The notes below the pieces were generated by a model. That model was not told the origin of the DNA. It saw only the letters and a list, made by a program, of their open reading frames with translations, and made no database searches. Made by a program: the position numbers and the translations under genes. A stretch of 64,000 nucleotides of DNA from Mesorhizobium wenxiniae. GTDB lineage: Bacteria > Pseudomonadota > Alphaproteobacteria > Rhizobiales > Rhizobiaceae. Below, one piece after another: positions 1 to 7,951 of this stretch (position 1 is its first letter; every line of letters starts with the position of its first letter). The DNA lies in contig NZ_NPKH01000034.1 of the NCBI RefSeq assembly GCF_002284535.1, positions 1 to 64,000 of the forward strand. The letters are read 5' to 3'.

Positions 1-60
1 TCGAAACCATCGAGGCTACAGAATGCAACAACTACTTTGCTAACGCCGGATACGCTTCCG

Positions 61-871
61 TCAAAACGTGAAAGATTCTAGGAAGAAGACGATCGGTGGC
101 GCGTATGGCATCTGCTCTTCGACCTTCACCGTGTGAACATCGACCGAACTGGCGATCTGCAGACGCAGCCGGCCAGAAACAGCGCGCAGAGGACAAGAGG
201 GAACGGCGTCACCGCCTTGAATCGCATCAGCCAGATCATCACGCCCGTCGCAAAGAAGCATCCGTGATGCACCAACAGCAGGGCTAACCAACGCGTCTCG
301 GCAAACTCCGACCAGTCGAGCGGATAATACAGGCACCAGAAGAGCGTGCTGATCAGGCCGATCGCGATGGCCACCACCTCCATCAGATGGAAGCGGCCCA
401 GCCACAGCAAGGTCCAGACGACGGCGTAAAAGGCGATCTCGATGCCGAGCGTCCAATAGACGCTGTCGACCCAGGGCGAGTAGGGAGCGAACAATGCCGT
501 GGGAACGAGCCGGGTCACGGCATCCGTCGGCCAGCTGAGCCCGACGAGGAGCAGCACCGCCGCGGTGACCGGCGCGCAGATCCAGACTGCCGGCGCCAGC
601 CGCCTCACCCTTGCCGAAAAACCGCAAGGCGGTCGAGTTTTCGGCGCTGAAGGCGATGACGAAGCCGCTGATGACGAAAAACACCTGTACGCCCCCATCC
701 GGAGCCGAGCATCTCCAGTTCCGGATGCGGCGGGATGCCGCCGGTGGCCCGTGCCGAAACGCCGGCGGGAAAGGCCCACACCCAGTAACCATAGTGGTAG
801 AACATCACGAGCACTGCGGCGAGAAATCGAAGTATGTCGACGCCGCCAAATGTGGTTTTTTGCTGAGCCAT
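61..871 (-). pseudogene. Acyltransferase 3 family gene (OafA/YrhL type), frameshifted and truncated
   Basis: Family members are multi-pass inner-membrane proteins that transfer acyl groups to surface sugars. Reading from the ATG at 871, the first frame gives the family N-terminus (GGVDILRFLAAVLVMFYH). A shift near 690 moves into a frame with the hallmark VFFVISGFVIAFS. A second shift near 610 moves into a frame with membrane segments (APVTAAVLLLVGLSW, VYWTLGIEIAFYAVVWTLL). A probable third shift near 170 leads to a stop at 61. The pieces add up to roughly 270 residues against the usual 330 or more, so the C-terminus also appears to be lost. Decay is the simplest explanation, but assembly or sequencing errors cannot be excluded. 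Confidence 0.75.
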
Positions 872-974
872 GCCGTAATCGTCGGTGGGCGACCCCGACA
901 AAACTGTATGGCGATTTGCTGCATTGCACAATGGCCAATTGGCTACCGGGCGCGCTGTCGATGCTCCGATGTCT

Positions 975-2882
975 TTACAGGCCGATTCCGCGTCCCTTGA
1001 GCGCTGCGGTGATTTCGTCGAGAATGATCGGATCGTCGATGGTCGCCGGCATCGTCCATTCTTCCTTATCGGCAATCTTCTGCATGGTGCCGCGCAGGAT
1101 CTTGCCGGAGCGCGTCTTTGGCAGGCGCTTGATCGTCACCACCGTCTTGAAGGCGGCGACCGGGCCGATCCGCTCGCGCACCAGCGTGACCACCTCGGTC
1201 TCAATAGTGCCGGTGTCACGCGCGACACCCGCATTCAGCACGACGAAGCCGAGCGGAACCTGGCCCTTTATCGCGTCGGCGATGCCGATGACGGCGCATT
1301 CGGCAACGTCTGGATGCCCGGCCAGCACCTCCTCCATGGCGCCGGTCGAAAGCCGGTGGCCGGCGACATTGATGATGTCGTCGGTTCGGGCCATGACGAA
1401 CAAATAGCCGTCCTCGTCCATCATGCCGGCATCCGCCGTTTTGTAGAAACCGGGGAATTCATCGAGATAGGCTTGGCGAAACCGGTCATCGGCATTCCAC
1501 AGCGTCGGCAGACAGCCGGCCGGCAGCGGCAGCTTGACCACGACATTGCCCAACGTGCCGCGCGGCACTTCGTGGCCGGCATCGTCGAGCACACGGATGT
1601 CGTAGCCGGGCATCGGCACCCCGGGCGAGCCGTATTTCACCGGCAGCAGGCCCAATCCGGCTGGGTTGATCGTCATCGGCGAGCCGGTCTCGGTCTGCCA
1701 CCAATGGTCGATTACCGGCACGCTCAGTTTCTGCTCCGCCCATTTGATGGTTTCCGGATCGGCGCGCTCGCCGGCGAGGAACAGTGTGCGGAATTTCGAC
1801 AGGTCGTATTTCGGGACGAATTCGCCCTTGGGATCCTGTCCCTTGATGGCGCGGAAGGCGGTCGGCGCGGTAAACAGCGCGACGACGCCATGCTCCGCGA
1901 TCACCCGCCAGTAGGTGCCGGCGTCGGGCGTGCCGACCGGCTTGCCTTCGAACATGACGGTCGTGCAGCCATGCAGCAGCGGGCCGTAGACGATGTAGGA
2001 ATGGCCGACCACCCAGCCGACATCGGAAGCCGCCCAGAACACCTCGCCCGGCTTGACGCCGAACTCGTTCTCCATCGACCATTTCAGCGCAACCATGTGG
2101 CCGCCATTGTCGCGCACGATGCCCTTGGGCTGGCCGGTCGTTCCGGAGGTGTAGATGATGTAGAGCGGATCGGTGGCGAGCACTGGAACGCAGTCGACAT
2201 TGGCGCCTGCGGCCCGCTCGCGGGCGACGGCGTCGGCATAGTCGATGTCGTGGTTTTCCCTGAGCTCGCAGGGCAGCTGGTCGCGCTGGAGGATGAGGCA
2301 GGCCTCGGGCTTGTGCCGCGACATCTCGATCGCCTTGTCGAGCAGTGGCTTGTAGGCGACGACGCGCCCGGGCTCCAGGCCGCAAGAGGCGGAAATGATC
2401 AGCTTCGGCCTGGCATCGTCGATGCGCGTGGCGAGCTCGTGCGAGGCAAAGCCGCCGAAGACGACCGAATGCACGGCGCCGATGCGGGCGCAGGCAAGCA
2501 TGGCAAACGCCGCTTCCGGCACCATCGGCATATAGATGATGACCCGATCGCCTTTCTGGACGCCGCGGTTCTTCAGCACCGACGTCAGCGCGACCACCTC
2601 GCGTTTCAGTTCGGCATAGGTGAATTTCCTGATCGTGCCTGAAATCGCGCTGTCATGGATCAGCGCGATCTGATCGGCGCGTTCACCCGCCACGTGGCGG
2701 TCGACGGCGTTGAAGCAGGTGTTGCAGGAGGCGCCGCCAAACCAGCGCCCATAGACGCCGGCATTCGGATCGAAGACCGTGTCGAACGGTGTGAACCAGT
2801 CGATGGCTTTGGCCGCATTCGCCCAGAATTTTTCCGGGTCGCGTTTCCAGCCGTCATAGACCTCGTGGTAGCGTGACGCCAT
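975..2882 (-). CDS. prpE: Propionate--CoA ligase (PrpE-type acyl-CoA synthetase)
   Basis: This 635-residue cytoplasmic enzyme activates propionate, and probably acetate, to its CoA ester through an acyl-adenylate. The N-terminal ACAS domain (SRYHEVYDGWKRDPEKFW) is followed by the AMP-binding loop YTSGTTGQPKG near residue 240 and the C-terminal RSGKILRG near residue 590, whose lysine is the acetylation-regulated catalytic residue in this family. The extended PKGIVRDNGGH form of the AMP loop is typical of PrpE rather than Acs. The start was chosen at 2882 because GGAGGAAG sits six bases upstream; a longer frame upstream lacks family similarity. No methylcitrate or carboxylase genes are adjacent, so it appears monocistronic. 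Paired TTGCAA boxes lie about 60 bases upstream. Confidence 0.9.
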   Translation of the reverse strand: MASRYHEVYDGWKRDPEKFWANAAKAIDWFTPFDTVFDPNAGVYGRWFGGASCNTCFNAVDRHVAGERADQIALIHDSAISGTIRKFTYAELKREVVALTSVLKNRGVQKGDRVIIYMPMVPEAAFAMLACARIGAVHSVVFGGFASHELATRIDDARPKLIISASCGLEPGRVVAYKPLLDKAIEMSRHKPEACLILQRDQLPCELRENHDIDYADAVARERAAGANVDCVPVLATDPLYIIYTSGTTGQPKGIVRDNGGHMVALKWSMENEFGVKPGEVFWAASDVGWVVGHSYIVYGPLLHGCTTVMFEGKPVGTPDAGTYWRVIAEHGVVALFTAPTAFRAIKGQDPKGEFVPKYDLSKFRTLFLAGERADPETIKWAEQKLSVPVIDHWWQTETGSPMTINPAGLGLLPVKYGSPGVPMPGYDIRVLDDAGHEVPRGTLGNVVVKLPLPAGCLPTLWNADDRFRQAYLDEFPGFYKTADAGMMDEDGYLFVMARTDDIINVAGHRLSTGAMEEVLAGHPDVAECAVIGIADAIKGQVPLGFVVLNAGVARDTGTIETEVVTLVRERIGPVAAFKTVVTIKRLPKTRSGKILRGTMQKIADKEEWTMPATIDDPIILDEITAALKGRGIGL

Positions 2883-2931
2883 CCGGCTTCCTCCCCAGGA
2901 ATGTCTGATGTCTTTGAAATAGCGTATGCTG

Positions 2932-2953
2932 TTTTTGCAAGCATATGCAATTT
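2932..2953 (-). promoter_or_regulatory. Candidate operator upstream of prpE: two TTGCAA-like boxes 10 bp apart
   Basis: TTTTTGCAA (2932-2940) is followed by ATGCAATTT (2945-2953), so the GCAA cores are exactly one helical turn apart. TTTGCAAA-like repeats are bound by short-chain fatty-acid regulators of the PccR/RamB type that control propionyl-CoA genes in other bacteria. The spacing here differs by about 2 bp from the published PccR arrangement as I remember it, so the link to that family is inference. Confidence 0.4.
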
Positions 2954-3046
2954 CGTCTTTTGGCGTTCTCGCCTTGGTCGCAAATACCCGGCACGATGGT
3001 CTCGGGTTATAATTGGGGTCTGGGGTCATAATTGGGGCAAGGCGCA

Positions 3047-3841
3047 ATGAAGTTGCGATGCAAGGTTGGATCTGCCTTATTGGCCGCGATGCTGATGATG
3101 GTCGCTTCCGCCGCTCAGGCCGGCGATGCGGCGGCACGGCGCATTATCGGCTTTTCGCCGGACGGTACGTACTTCGCCTTCGAACAGTACGGCACGATCG
3201 ATGCCGGCGCTTCGGATTCTGGCTGGTCGGAGATCGACATCATCGACACGCGCACCGATGAGTTCGTCGGCGGCAAACCGATCCGCATCGTCGACGAAAC
3301 CGAGGAGGCGACGCTCACTCTCGATCAGGCGAGGGCACAGGCTGCCGCGCAGGCGGCGCCGATCCTCGCCCAATATGCCATAGCGGCGCGCGGCGAGCGG
3401 ACGGCCTTGGACAGGTTCACCTTTCCGGACGACATGGTCGCTTACCAAGACATTGCGCGCCTCGAGCAGGTCTCGCAGAAATGGCTTTCGCCGACCTATG
3501 ACGAGCTCGGCATCTCGATCATCCAGCTCGACCAGATACTTGCCGACAGCACGATGGATTGCTCGTCGAGTTTCGACGAGCAGCAAGGCGCCACGGCCGG
3601 CAAGGCGTTCGGTTTCCGCCTGACGCTGCAGGCACAGGATGGCAAGCCGTTCCAACTGCTGCATGAGGACAAGACCGTGCCCGGCTCGAGGAATTGCCCG
3701 ACCTCCTACAGCCTGTCGGAATCCTATGCATTCACTCCGGACGGCAAACCGGCAGTGCTTGCCGTGCTCGTGCAACGCTTCAGCCAGGGATTTGAAGGAC
3801 TGGACCGCCGCTTTATCGCCGTGACCGGCCAGCTGCGTTGA
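3047..3841 (+). CDS. Secreted DUF2259 domain protein
   Basis: The 264-residue product begins with a clear Sec signal peptide (basic MKLRCK, hydrophobic VGSALLAAMLMMVASA, cleavage near AQA-GD), so it should be periplasmic. The mature part starts RRIIGFSPDGTYFAFEQYG, the usual opening of the DUF2259 family of predicted secreted proteins, and ends with a WD-like FIAVTGQLR. The family's function is unknown. The start at 3047 is preferred over an in-frame ATG at 3032 because the signal peptide then starts correctly. The leader contains two copies of ATAATTGGGG (around 3009 and 3028). It is divergent from prpE and not in an obvious operon. Confidence 0.8.
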   Translation: MKLRCKVGSALLAAMLMMVASAAQAGDAAARRIIGFSPDGTYFAFEQYGTIDAGASDSGWSEIDIIDTRTDEFVGGKPIRIVDETEEATLTLDQARAQAAAQAAPILAQYAIAARGERTALDRFTFPDDMVAYQDIARLEQVSQKWLSPTYDELGISIIQLDQILADSTMDCSSSFDEQQGATAGKAFGFRLTLQAQDGKPFQLLHEDKTVPGSRNCPTSYSLSESYAFTPDGKPAVLAVLVQRFSQGFEGLDRRFIAVTGQLR

Positions 3842-3869
3842 AAAGCGCTGCTTGCGCTCAAATACGGTT

Positions 3870-3986
3870 CTAAAGCGGCAGCGCCGCGAGCATGAGGCCG
3901 ACACCGCCGGCGATCAGCAAGGCAGCGGCCAGCGCCTTTCTGTGACGTTCGAAACCCGTCGGCGCTCGATCCCAATTGTAACGCAT
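3870..3986 (-). CDS. Small predicted membrane protein (38 residues)
   Basis: A complete reading frame begins with ATG at 3986, preceded by a strong ribosome-binding site (GGGAAGG, seven bases upstream), and ends with TAG at 3870. The first half is polar and basic (MRYNWDRAPTGFERHRKALA). The second half is a single hydrophobic segment, ALLIAGGVGLMLAALPL, long enough to cross the membrane once. It is convergent with the DUF2259 gene, with 28 bases between the stops. I do not recognise a family. Coding status rests on the ribosome-binding site and the membrane-segment pattern only. Confidence 0.5.
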   Translation of the reverse strand: MRYNWDRAPTGFERHRKALAAALLIAGGVGLMLAALPL

Positions 3987-4071
3987 GTTCTGCCTTCCCA
4001 AAATCGCCGGATTCCTTACCTTACCAAAGGTAAACAAAGCAACATTGTGCCTAACTCCACCACACTGGCCT

Positions 4072-4170
4072 GATAATGCTCGGGATAGAGCATGACAGTT
4101 TTGTCACCGACTGTTGTTGGGAGTCCTCGCTAAGGCCCACTTCGCAGACTGAAGCGGGCTTTGCTTTTTG
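4072..4170 (+). ncRNA. Candidate small RNA with three hairpins and a terminator
   Basis: Between the small membrane gene and dhaK there is no convincing reading frame, but three consecutive hairpins are present: ATGCTC-gggata-GAGCAT at 4076-4093, ACAGT...ACTGT at about 4095-4114, and a GC-rich stem at 4132-4161 followed by TGCTTTTTG. A GATAAT box at 4072 could be a -10 element, although that would place the first hairpin at the transcription start. No known rhizobial small RNA family was recognised. The structure may instead be only a terminator with adjacent repeats. Confidence 0.35.
4132..4170 (+). terminator. Rho-independent terminator
   Basis: AAGGCCCACTTC (4132-4143) pairs with GAAGCGGGCTT (4151-4161) with one mismatch and one wobble around a 7-base loop, and is followed by a T-rich run (TGCTTTTT). 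It points in the plus direction, so it would end the candidate small RNA or read-through from the DUF2259 gene. Confidence 0.55.
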
Positions 4171-4212
4171 ACCGCCACTTTTGTTGTAAGCGGCAGCGCG
4201 GTGTTGGCGGTT

Positions 4213-5199
4213 CTACATCCCCCAGCGCAGCGCAGCCGTATGCACCGGTGCGTCCCACAATGCGGTCGTCTCGTCGTCGACCATGGTCAGCGTGATAGAG
4301 CAGCCCGCCATGTCGAGCGATGTCACATAGGACCCGACCAGTGAGCGAGTGACCGTCACGCCGTTGCTCCCGAAGATTTTCCGGGCGCTGTTGTACATCA
4401 GATAGAGCTCCATAAGCGGCGTGCCGCCGAAGCCGTTGATGAAAAGCAGCGCCGGGCCTTTCGCCCTGTCGCGCAGATCGCCCAGGATTGCCGAGCAGAT
4501 CTCCTCGGCGATGGCGTCGGCGCTCTTCAACGTGTCGCGGCGGCGGCCGGGCTCGCCATGAATGCCGACGCCGAACTCCATCTCGCCGTCGCCGATATCG
4601 AAGGTCGGCTTGCCGGCCGCCGGTACGGTGCAGCTGGTCAGCGCAACGCCCATAGACCGCGTTGCGGTATTGACGCGTTCGCCAAGCGCCTTCAACGGCT
4701 TCAGTGCCATGCCTTGCTCGGCTGCGGCGCCGACGATCTTCTCGACCACCAGGGTGCCGGCAACGCCGCGCCGGCCAGTGGTGTAGGAGGAGTTCTCGAC
4801 CGCGACGTCGTCATTGGTCACCACTTGCATGACCCCCTCCGACATTTCGGCGGCCATCTCGAAATTCATCACATCGCCCTCGTAGTTCTTGACGATAAAC
4901 AGGCAACCGGCGCCGGTGTTGACCGCGTCTGCAGCCGCCAGCATCTGGTCCGGCGTCGGCGAGGTGAACACCTGACCGGGGCAGGCGGCGTCCAGCATTC
5001 CATGGCCGACCAGCCCGCCATGCAGCGGTTCGTGGCCAGAGCCGCCGCCGGAAATCAGCGCCACCTTGCCGGGCTTGAGCGCTTTGCGGCGAACGAATTT
5101 GTGATCGTCGCCCAGCACCAGTATGTCGGAGTGCGCGGCGACGAAGCCGTCGAGGCTTTCGGCCAGCACCGTGTCGACCGAATTCAGAAATTTCTTCAT
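4213..5199 (-). CDS. dhaK: Dihydroxyacetone kinase substrate-binding subunit DhaK
   Basis: This 328-residue cytoplasmic subunit holds dihydroxyacetone covalently while DhaL-ADP delivers phosphate from PEP. Family hallmarks are GGGSGHEPLHGG near residue 50 and the histidine in GVGIHGEPG near residue 214, which forms the hemiaminal with substrate. The length is that of a stand-alone DhaK without a fused DhaL domain. The start at 5199 has GGAAGGACGGTC upstream; a longer frame to 5307 overlaps the preceding gene and lacks similarity. It is the last gene of the long operon that starts with the binding-protein gene at 14260 and lies 34 bases after the unknown gene at 5234-5659. Confidence 0.93.
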   Translation of the reverse strand: MKKFLNSVDTVLAESLDGFVAAHSDILVLGDDHKFVRRKALKPGKVALISGGGSGHEPLHGGLVGHGMLDAACPGQVFTSPTPDQMLAAADAVNTGAGCLFIVKNYEGDVMNFEMAAEMSEGVMQVVTNDDVAVENSSYTTGRRGVAGTLVVEKIVGAAAEQGMALKPLKALGERVNTATRSMGVALTSCTVPAAGKPTFDIGDGEMEFGVGIHGEPGRRRDTLKSADAIAEEICSAILGDLRDRAKGPALLFINGFGGTPLMELYLMYNSARKIFGSNGVTVTRSLVGSYVTSLDMAGCSITLTMVDDETTALWDAPVHTAALRWGM

Positions 5200-5233
5200 G
5201 ACCGTCCTTCCGAAATGGCCAGGCGTGGCGCGA

Positions 5234-5659
5234 CTATGTCCCAACCTTGCCGGCGATGCTGGTGATTTTCTGGATGAAATCGTTGACCGCCCGGTCGAGC
5301 GCTGCATTCTGCTTGTCGTCGCCGAAATCGGGAACGATCAGCGAGACATGCCGCGTCTTGCGCATGCCTGATGCCACCGACATTTTTCCGGGATGCGCCT
5401 GATGGTAGGCGGCAAGAAAATGGTCGCGTTCGGCCGGGCTGAAATGGCAGACGGAGAAAATAGCCGGCAAATGTTTCGACGGGATCGGGATCGAATAGGC
5501 CGGGCTGGAAATCTGCGTGACGAAGCTGCGGTGCTTGCCGAGCGCATCGGCCAAGCGCTGGCGCATGCCGGACGGGCGCTGGTCGAGGACCTGCGACAGG
5601 ACCATTTTATAGGCGCGGATCGCCTCTTCGGAGCCGGGTTCGGGTGTCTTCTCGGCCAT
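5234..5659 (-). CDS. Conserved-looking hypothetical protein in the dihydroxyacetone kinase operon
   Basis: This 141-residue soluble protein has no signal peptide or membrane segment. Residues 30-60 (MRQRLADALGKHRSFVTQISS) resemble a lambda-repressor-like helix-turn-helix, followed by IPIPSKHLPAIFSVCHFSPAERDHFLAAYHQAHPG, a pattern seen in some XRE-like domains. The C-terminal tail is a helix (DRAVNDFIQKITSIAG). It lies 8 bases after the Enzyme I gene and 34 bases before dhaK, so it is almost certainly co-transcribed. It could be a regulator of the operon or an adaptor for the phosphotransfer proteins. I do not know a named family, and the DNA-binding idea is inference. Confidence 0.75.
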   Translation of the reverse strand: MAEKTPEPGSEEAIRAYKMVLSQVLDQRPSGMRQRLADALGKHRSFVTQISSPAYSIPIPSKHLPAIFSVCHFSPAERDHFLAAYHQAHPGKMSVASGMRKTRHVSLIVPDFGDDKQNAALDRAVNDFIQKITSIAGKVGT

Positions 5660-5667
5660 GCCCGCGC

Positions 5668-7254
5668 CTAGATCGAAACGTCCGCAATGGCCGCCTTGGC
5701 CATTGCGAGTTGGGCGGGAACCACGGAAAGGTCACGCAGGCCGGCCTCGATCAGCGCCGGGATCGCCGCCGGATCGCCGCCGGCGTCGCCGCACAAGCTG
5801 ACCGGAATCTTTTGCGCGCGGCCGAACGCCGCAACCGAGGCGATCAGCCGAAGCACGGCCGGATGCCTGATCGAATTGAGATGCGCAACCGAAGCATTGT
5901 CGCGCGCCGCCGCCATCACATACTGGGTCAGGTCGTTCGAGCCGATCGACAAGAAAGCGACCTCGGCAAAAGCCTCAGGAGCGATCGCCACCGATGGCAC
6001 CTCGACCATGATGCCGAGCGGCGGCATTTTTTGCGCGACGCCGCGCGCGGCAAGCGCGGCCTTCTCTTCCGCGAACAGGGCGGCGGCACGCTGATATTCG
6101 TCCACAACGGCGATCATCGGGAACATCACCTTGAGATTGCCATGAATGGCGGCGCGCAGCAGCGCCCGGATCTGTACCCGAAAAACCTCCGGCCTTGCCA
6201 GCGATAGCCTGATGCCGCGCAGGCCGAGAAAAGGATTGCCCTCCTCGACGGTGAACCCCGGCACCGGCTTGTCGCCGCCGGCGTCGACGGTACGAATTGT
6301 CACCGGTCTGTCTTCAGCCCATTCGAGCACTTTGCGGTAGGCTCGATATTGCGTTTCCTCATCTGGCAGCGTCTTGCCGAACAGGAATTCGGTCCGCATT
6401 AGCCCGACGCCGTCGCAGGTCGAGACATCGATGCTGTTGACATCGGACGGATCGGCGATGTTGACCTGCACCCTCACCGCCGTGCCGGCATTCGTCACTG
6501 CGGGCCGGGTCAAAAAAGTTTCCGCCCGGTCGCGACGTGCCGCGAAAGAGGACGATTTTCGCCGGAACGCCTCGACCTCTGCCCTTGATGGCGCCAATAT
6601 GATGCCGCCATGCTCGGCATCAAGCAGGGCGACGCCGGCAAGATGAGCCGGCGAAGCACCGAGCCCCACGATCATCGGCACGCCGCGCGAGCGCGCCAGC
6701 ATGGCGACATGGCTGGCGGCACTGCCCGCTTTCAGCGCAATGCCGCCGCCGGAACTCCAGTCGGTTTCGAGAAAGCGCGTCGGCGCGATGTCCTCGCCAT
6801 AGAAGATGGCTCCTGCCGGCGCCGCAGCCTCGCTCTCTTCGGTCAGTGTACGCAGCACCTGGTCGCGTATGTCGCGCATGTCGGCGGCGCGCGCCCGGAA
6901 ATAGTCCTGATCGGACGTCTCGTAGCCCACAATTTCGGCGTCGAGCGCCTGCCGCCATGCCGTATTGGCCGGCTGGCCGACGGCAATCGCGGCAAAGGCC
7001 GGGCCGGTCAGTGCATCGTCCTCCAGCATGGCGAGCTGGAATTCGAGAATTTCGGCTGCATCGCCCTCGGTCGCTGCGACGAGCGTGGCAAGTCGGCCGG
7101 TCGCTGCCTTGATTGCCGTTCCGAGCGCGAGCCTCTCGTCAGCGGCGGTCGCTTTACGGTTATAGCGCGCGACAACCGGATCGAGGTTGAACAGCGGCCC
7201 TTCGGCATAGCCGGCCGAAGCCGAAATCCCCTTCAGCCTAAGCGGTTCGGGCAT
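5668..7254 (-). CDS. Dedicated PTS Enzyme I (PEP--protein phosphotransferase) for dihydroxyacetone kinase
   Basis: The 528-residue protein takes phosphate from PEP and passes it to HPr. The phosphohistidine is in AASHVAMLARS near residue 182. The PEP-binding barrel has LMRTEFLFG and GGDKPVPGF, and the active-site cysteine lies in SLCGDAGGD near residue 486. It is somewhat shorter than classical Enzyme I (about 570) but contains every domain in order. The start at 7254 overlaps the end of the HPr gene by 17 bases. Its place between HPr and dhaK indicates that it serves DhaM rather than a sugar permease. No GAF domain is present, so it is not the PTS-Ntr Enzyme I. Confidence 0.88.
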   Translation of the reverse strand: MPEPLRLKGISASAGYAEGPLFNLDPVVARYNRKATAADERLALGTAIKAATGRLATLVAATEGDAAEILEFQLAMLEDDALTGPAFAAIAVGQPANTAWRQALDAEIVGYETSDQDYFRARAADMRDIRDQVLRTLTEESEAAAPAGAIFYGEDIAPTRFLETDWSSGGGIALKAGSAASHVAMLARSRGVPMIVGLGASPAHLAGVALLDAEHGGIILAPSRAEVEAFRRKSSSFAARRDRAETFLTRPAVTNAGTAVRVQVNIADPSDVNSIDVSTCDGVGLMRTEFLFGKTLPDEETQYRAYRKVLEWAEDRPVTIRTVDAGGDKPVPGFTVEEGNPFLGLRGIRLSLARPEVFRVQIRALLRAAIHGNLKVMFPMIAVVDEYQRAAALFAEEKAALAARGVAQKMPPLGIMVEVPSVAIAPEAFAEVAFLSIGSNDLTQYVMAAARDNASVAHLNSIRHPAVLRLIASVAAFGRAQKIPVSLCGDAGGDPAAIPALIEAGLRDLSVVPAQLAMAKAAIADVSI

Positions 7255-7540
7255 GGTCCACGCCCTCGTCGAAGTCGCGCCGCACCAGCTCGACCAGCGC
7301 GCCGACCGCCTCGCCGGCGCCGTCACCCCTCGCTCGGATATGCAGCACCGTGCCTTTCGGCGCCTTGGCCGCCATCACCTTGACGATGCTCTTGGCGTCG
7401 AACCAAGGCCCGTTGGCGGCGAGCGCCACTTCGACTTCGGCTGAAAATGTCTTGGCGAGCTTGGTAAACTTCACCGAAGGGCGCGCATGCAGGCCGACCT
7501 CATGGGTGATCAGGACTGTGGCTTCGGCGGATGCGGACAT
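7238..7540 (-). CDS. HPr phosphocarrier protein for the dihydroxyacetone kinase relay
   Basis: This 100-residue cytoplasmic carrier moves phosphate from the neighbouring Enzyme I to DhaM. His18 in VGLHARPSVKF is the phosphorylated residue. Ser51 in AKSIVKVM matches the regulatory serine position of HPr, although no HPr kinase is seen in the window. An alternative start at 7561 directly follows the dhaM stop. The start at 7540 is preferred because family members begin shortly before the LITHEVGLHA strand and AGGA lies 11 bases upstream. The gene is packed between dhaM and the Enzyme I gene, with a 17-base overlap into the latter. Confidence 0.87.
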   Translation of the reverse strand: MSASAEATVLITHEVGLHARPSVKFTKLAKTFSAEVEVALAANGPWFDAKSIVKVMAAKAPKGTVLHIRARGDGAGEAVGALVELVRRDFDEGVDHARTA

Positions 7541-7561
7541 GCTGTCAAAATTCCTGTTCAT

Positions 7562-7951
7562 TCACGATGGCGACAATTCGTGTGCCGTCGCCACCACTTC
7601 CCTGAGCGAGGCGCCGCCGGACGCCTCCGTCGCCGCCATCACCGCGCCTTCGACGATCGGCGCATTGCAGACGATGATCTTGTGCGCGCGCGGCTCGCCG
7701 ATCATCTCGACCGCCATCTCGCTGTTGGTCTCGGCGCCACCAAGATCGACAAGTATGGCGACACCCGCCTCCGACCAGGCCTTGTCGATGGCGCCCATGA
7801 TCGCCTCGACATTGGTTCCCAGCCCGCCATGGCCGTTTCCGCCGCACCATGCAAGCGGCACTTCGTCGCCGACCATCTGGCGCACCATATCGGCCGTGCC
7901 TTCGGCGACCAGCGGTGAATGCGATACGATGACGATGCCGACATTGCTCAT
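7562..7951 (-). CDS. dhaM: PTS-dependent dihydroxyacetone kinase phosphotransferase subunit DhaM (EIIA domain only)
   Basis: This 129-residue EIIA-Man-like protein accepts phosphate from HPr on His11 (VSHSP) and rephosphorylates ADP on DhaL. The GGLGTN turn and the LVDLGGAETNSEMA strand are typical of DhaM. In Escherichia coli DhaM is a fusion of this domain with HPr and a partial Enzyme I. Here the three parts are separate neighbouring genes. The start overlaps the dhaL stop by four bases (ATGA), so translation is probably coupled. Confidence 0.9.
   Translation of the reverse strand: MSNVGIVIVSHSPLVAEGTADMVRQMVGDEVPLAWCGGNGHGGLGTNVEAIMGAIDKAWSEAGVAILVDLGGAETNSEMAVEMIGEPRAHKIIVCNAPIVEGAVMAATEASGGASLREVVATAHELSPS

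Noticed and set aside
885..2642. Long open frame of 585 codons opposite prpE
   Set aside because: It lies antisense to a clear acyl-CoA synthetase, has biased composition (His, Arg, Gly, Asp) and no recognisable domain; it arises from the high-GC codon pattern.
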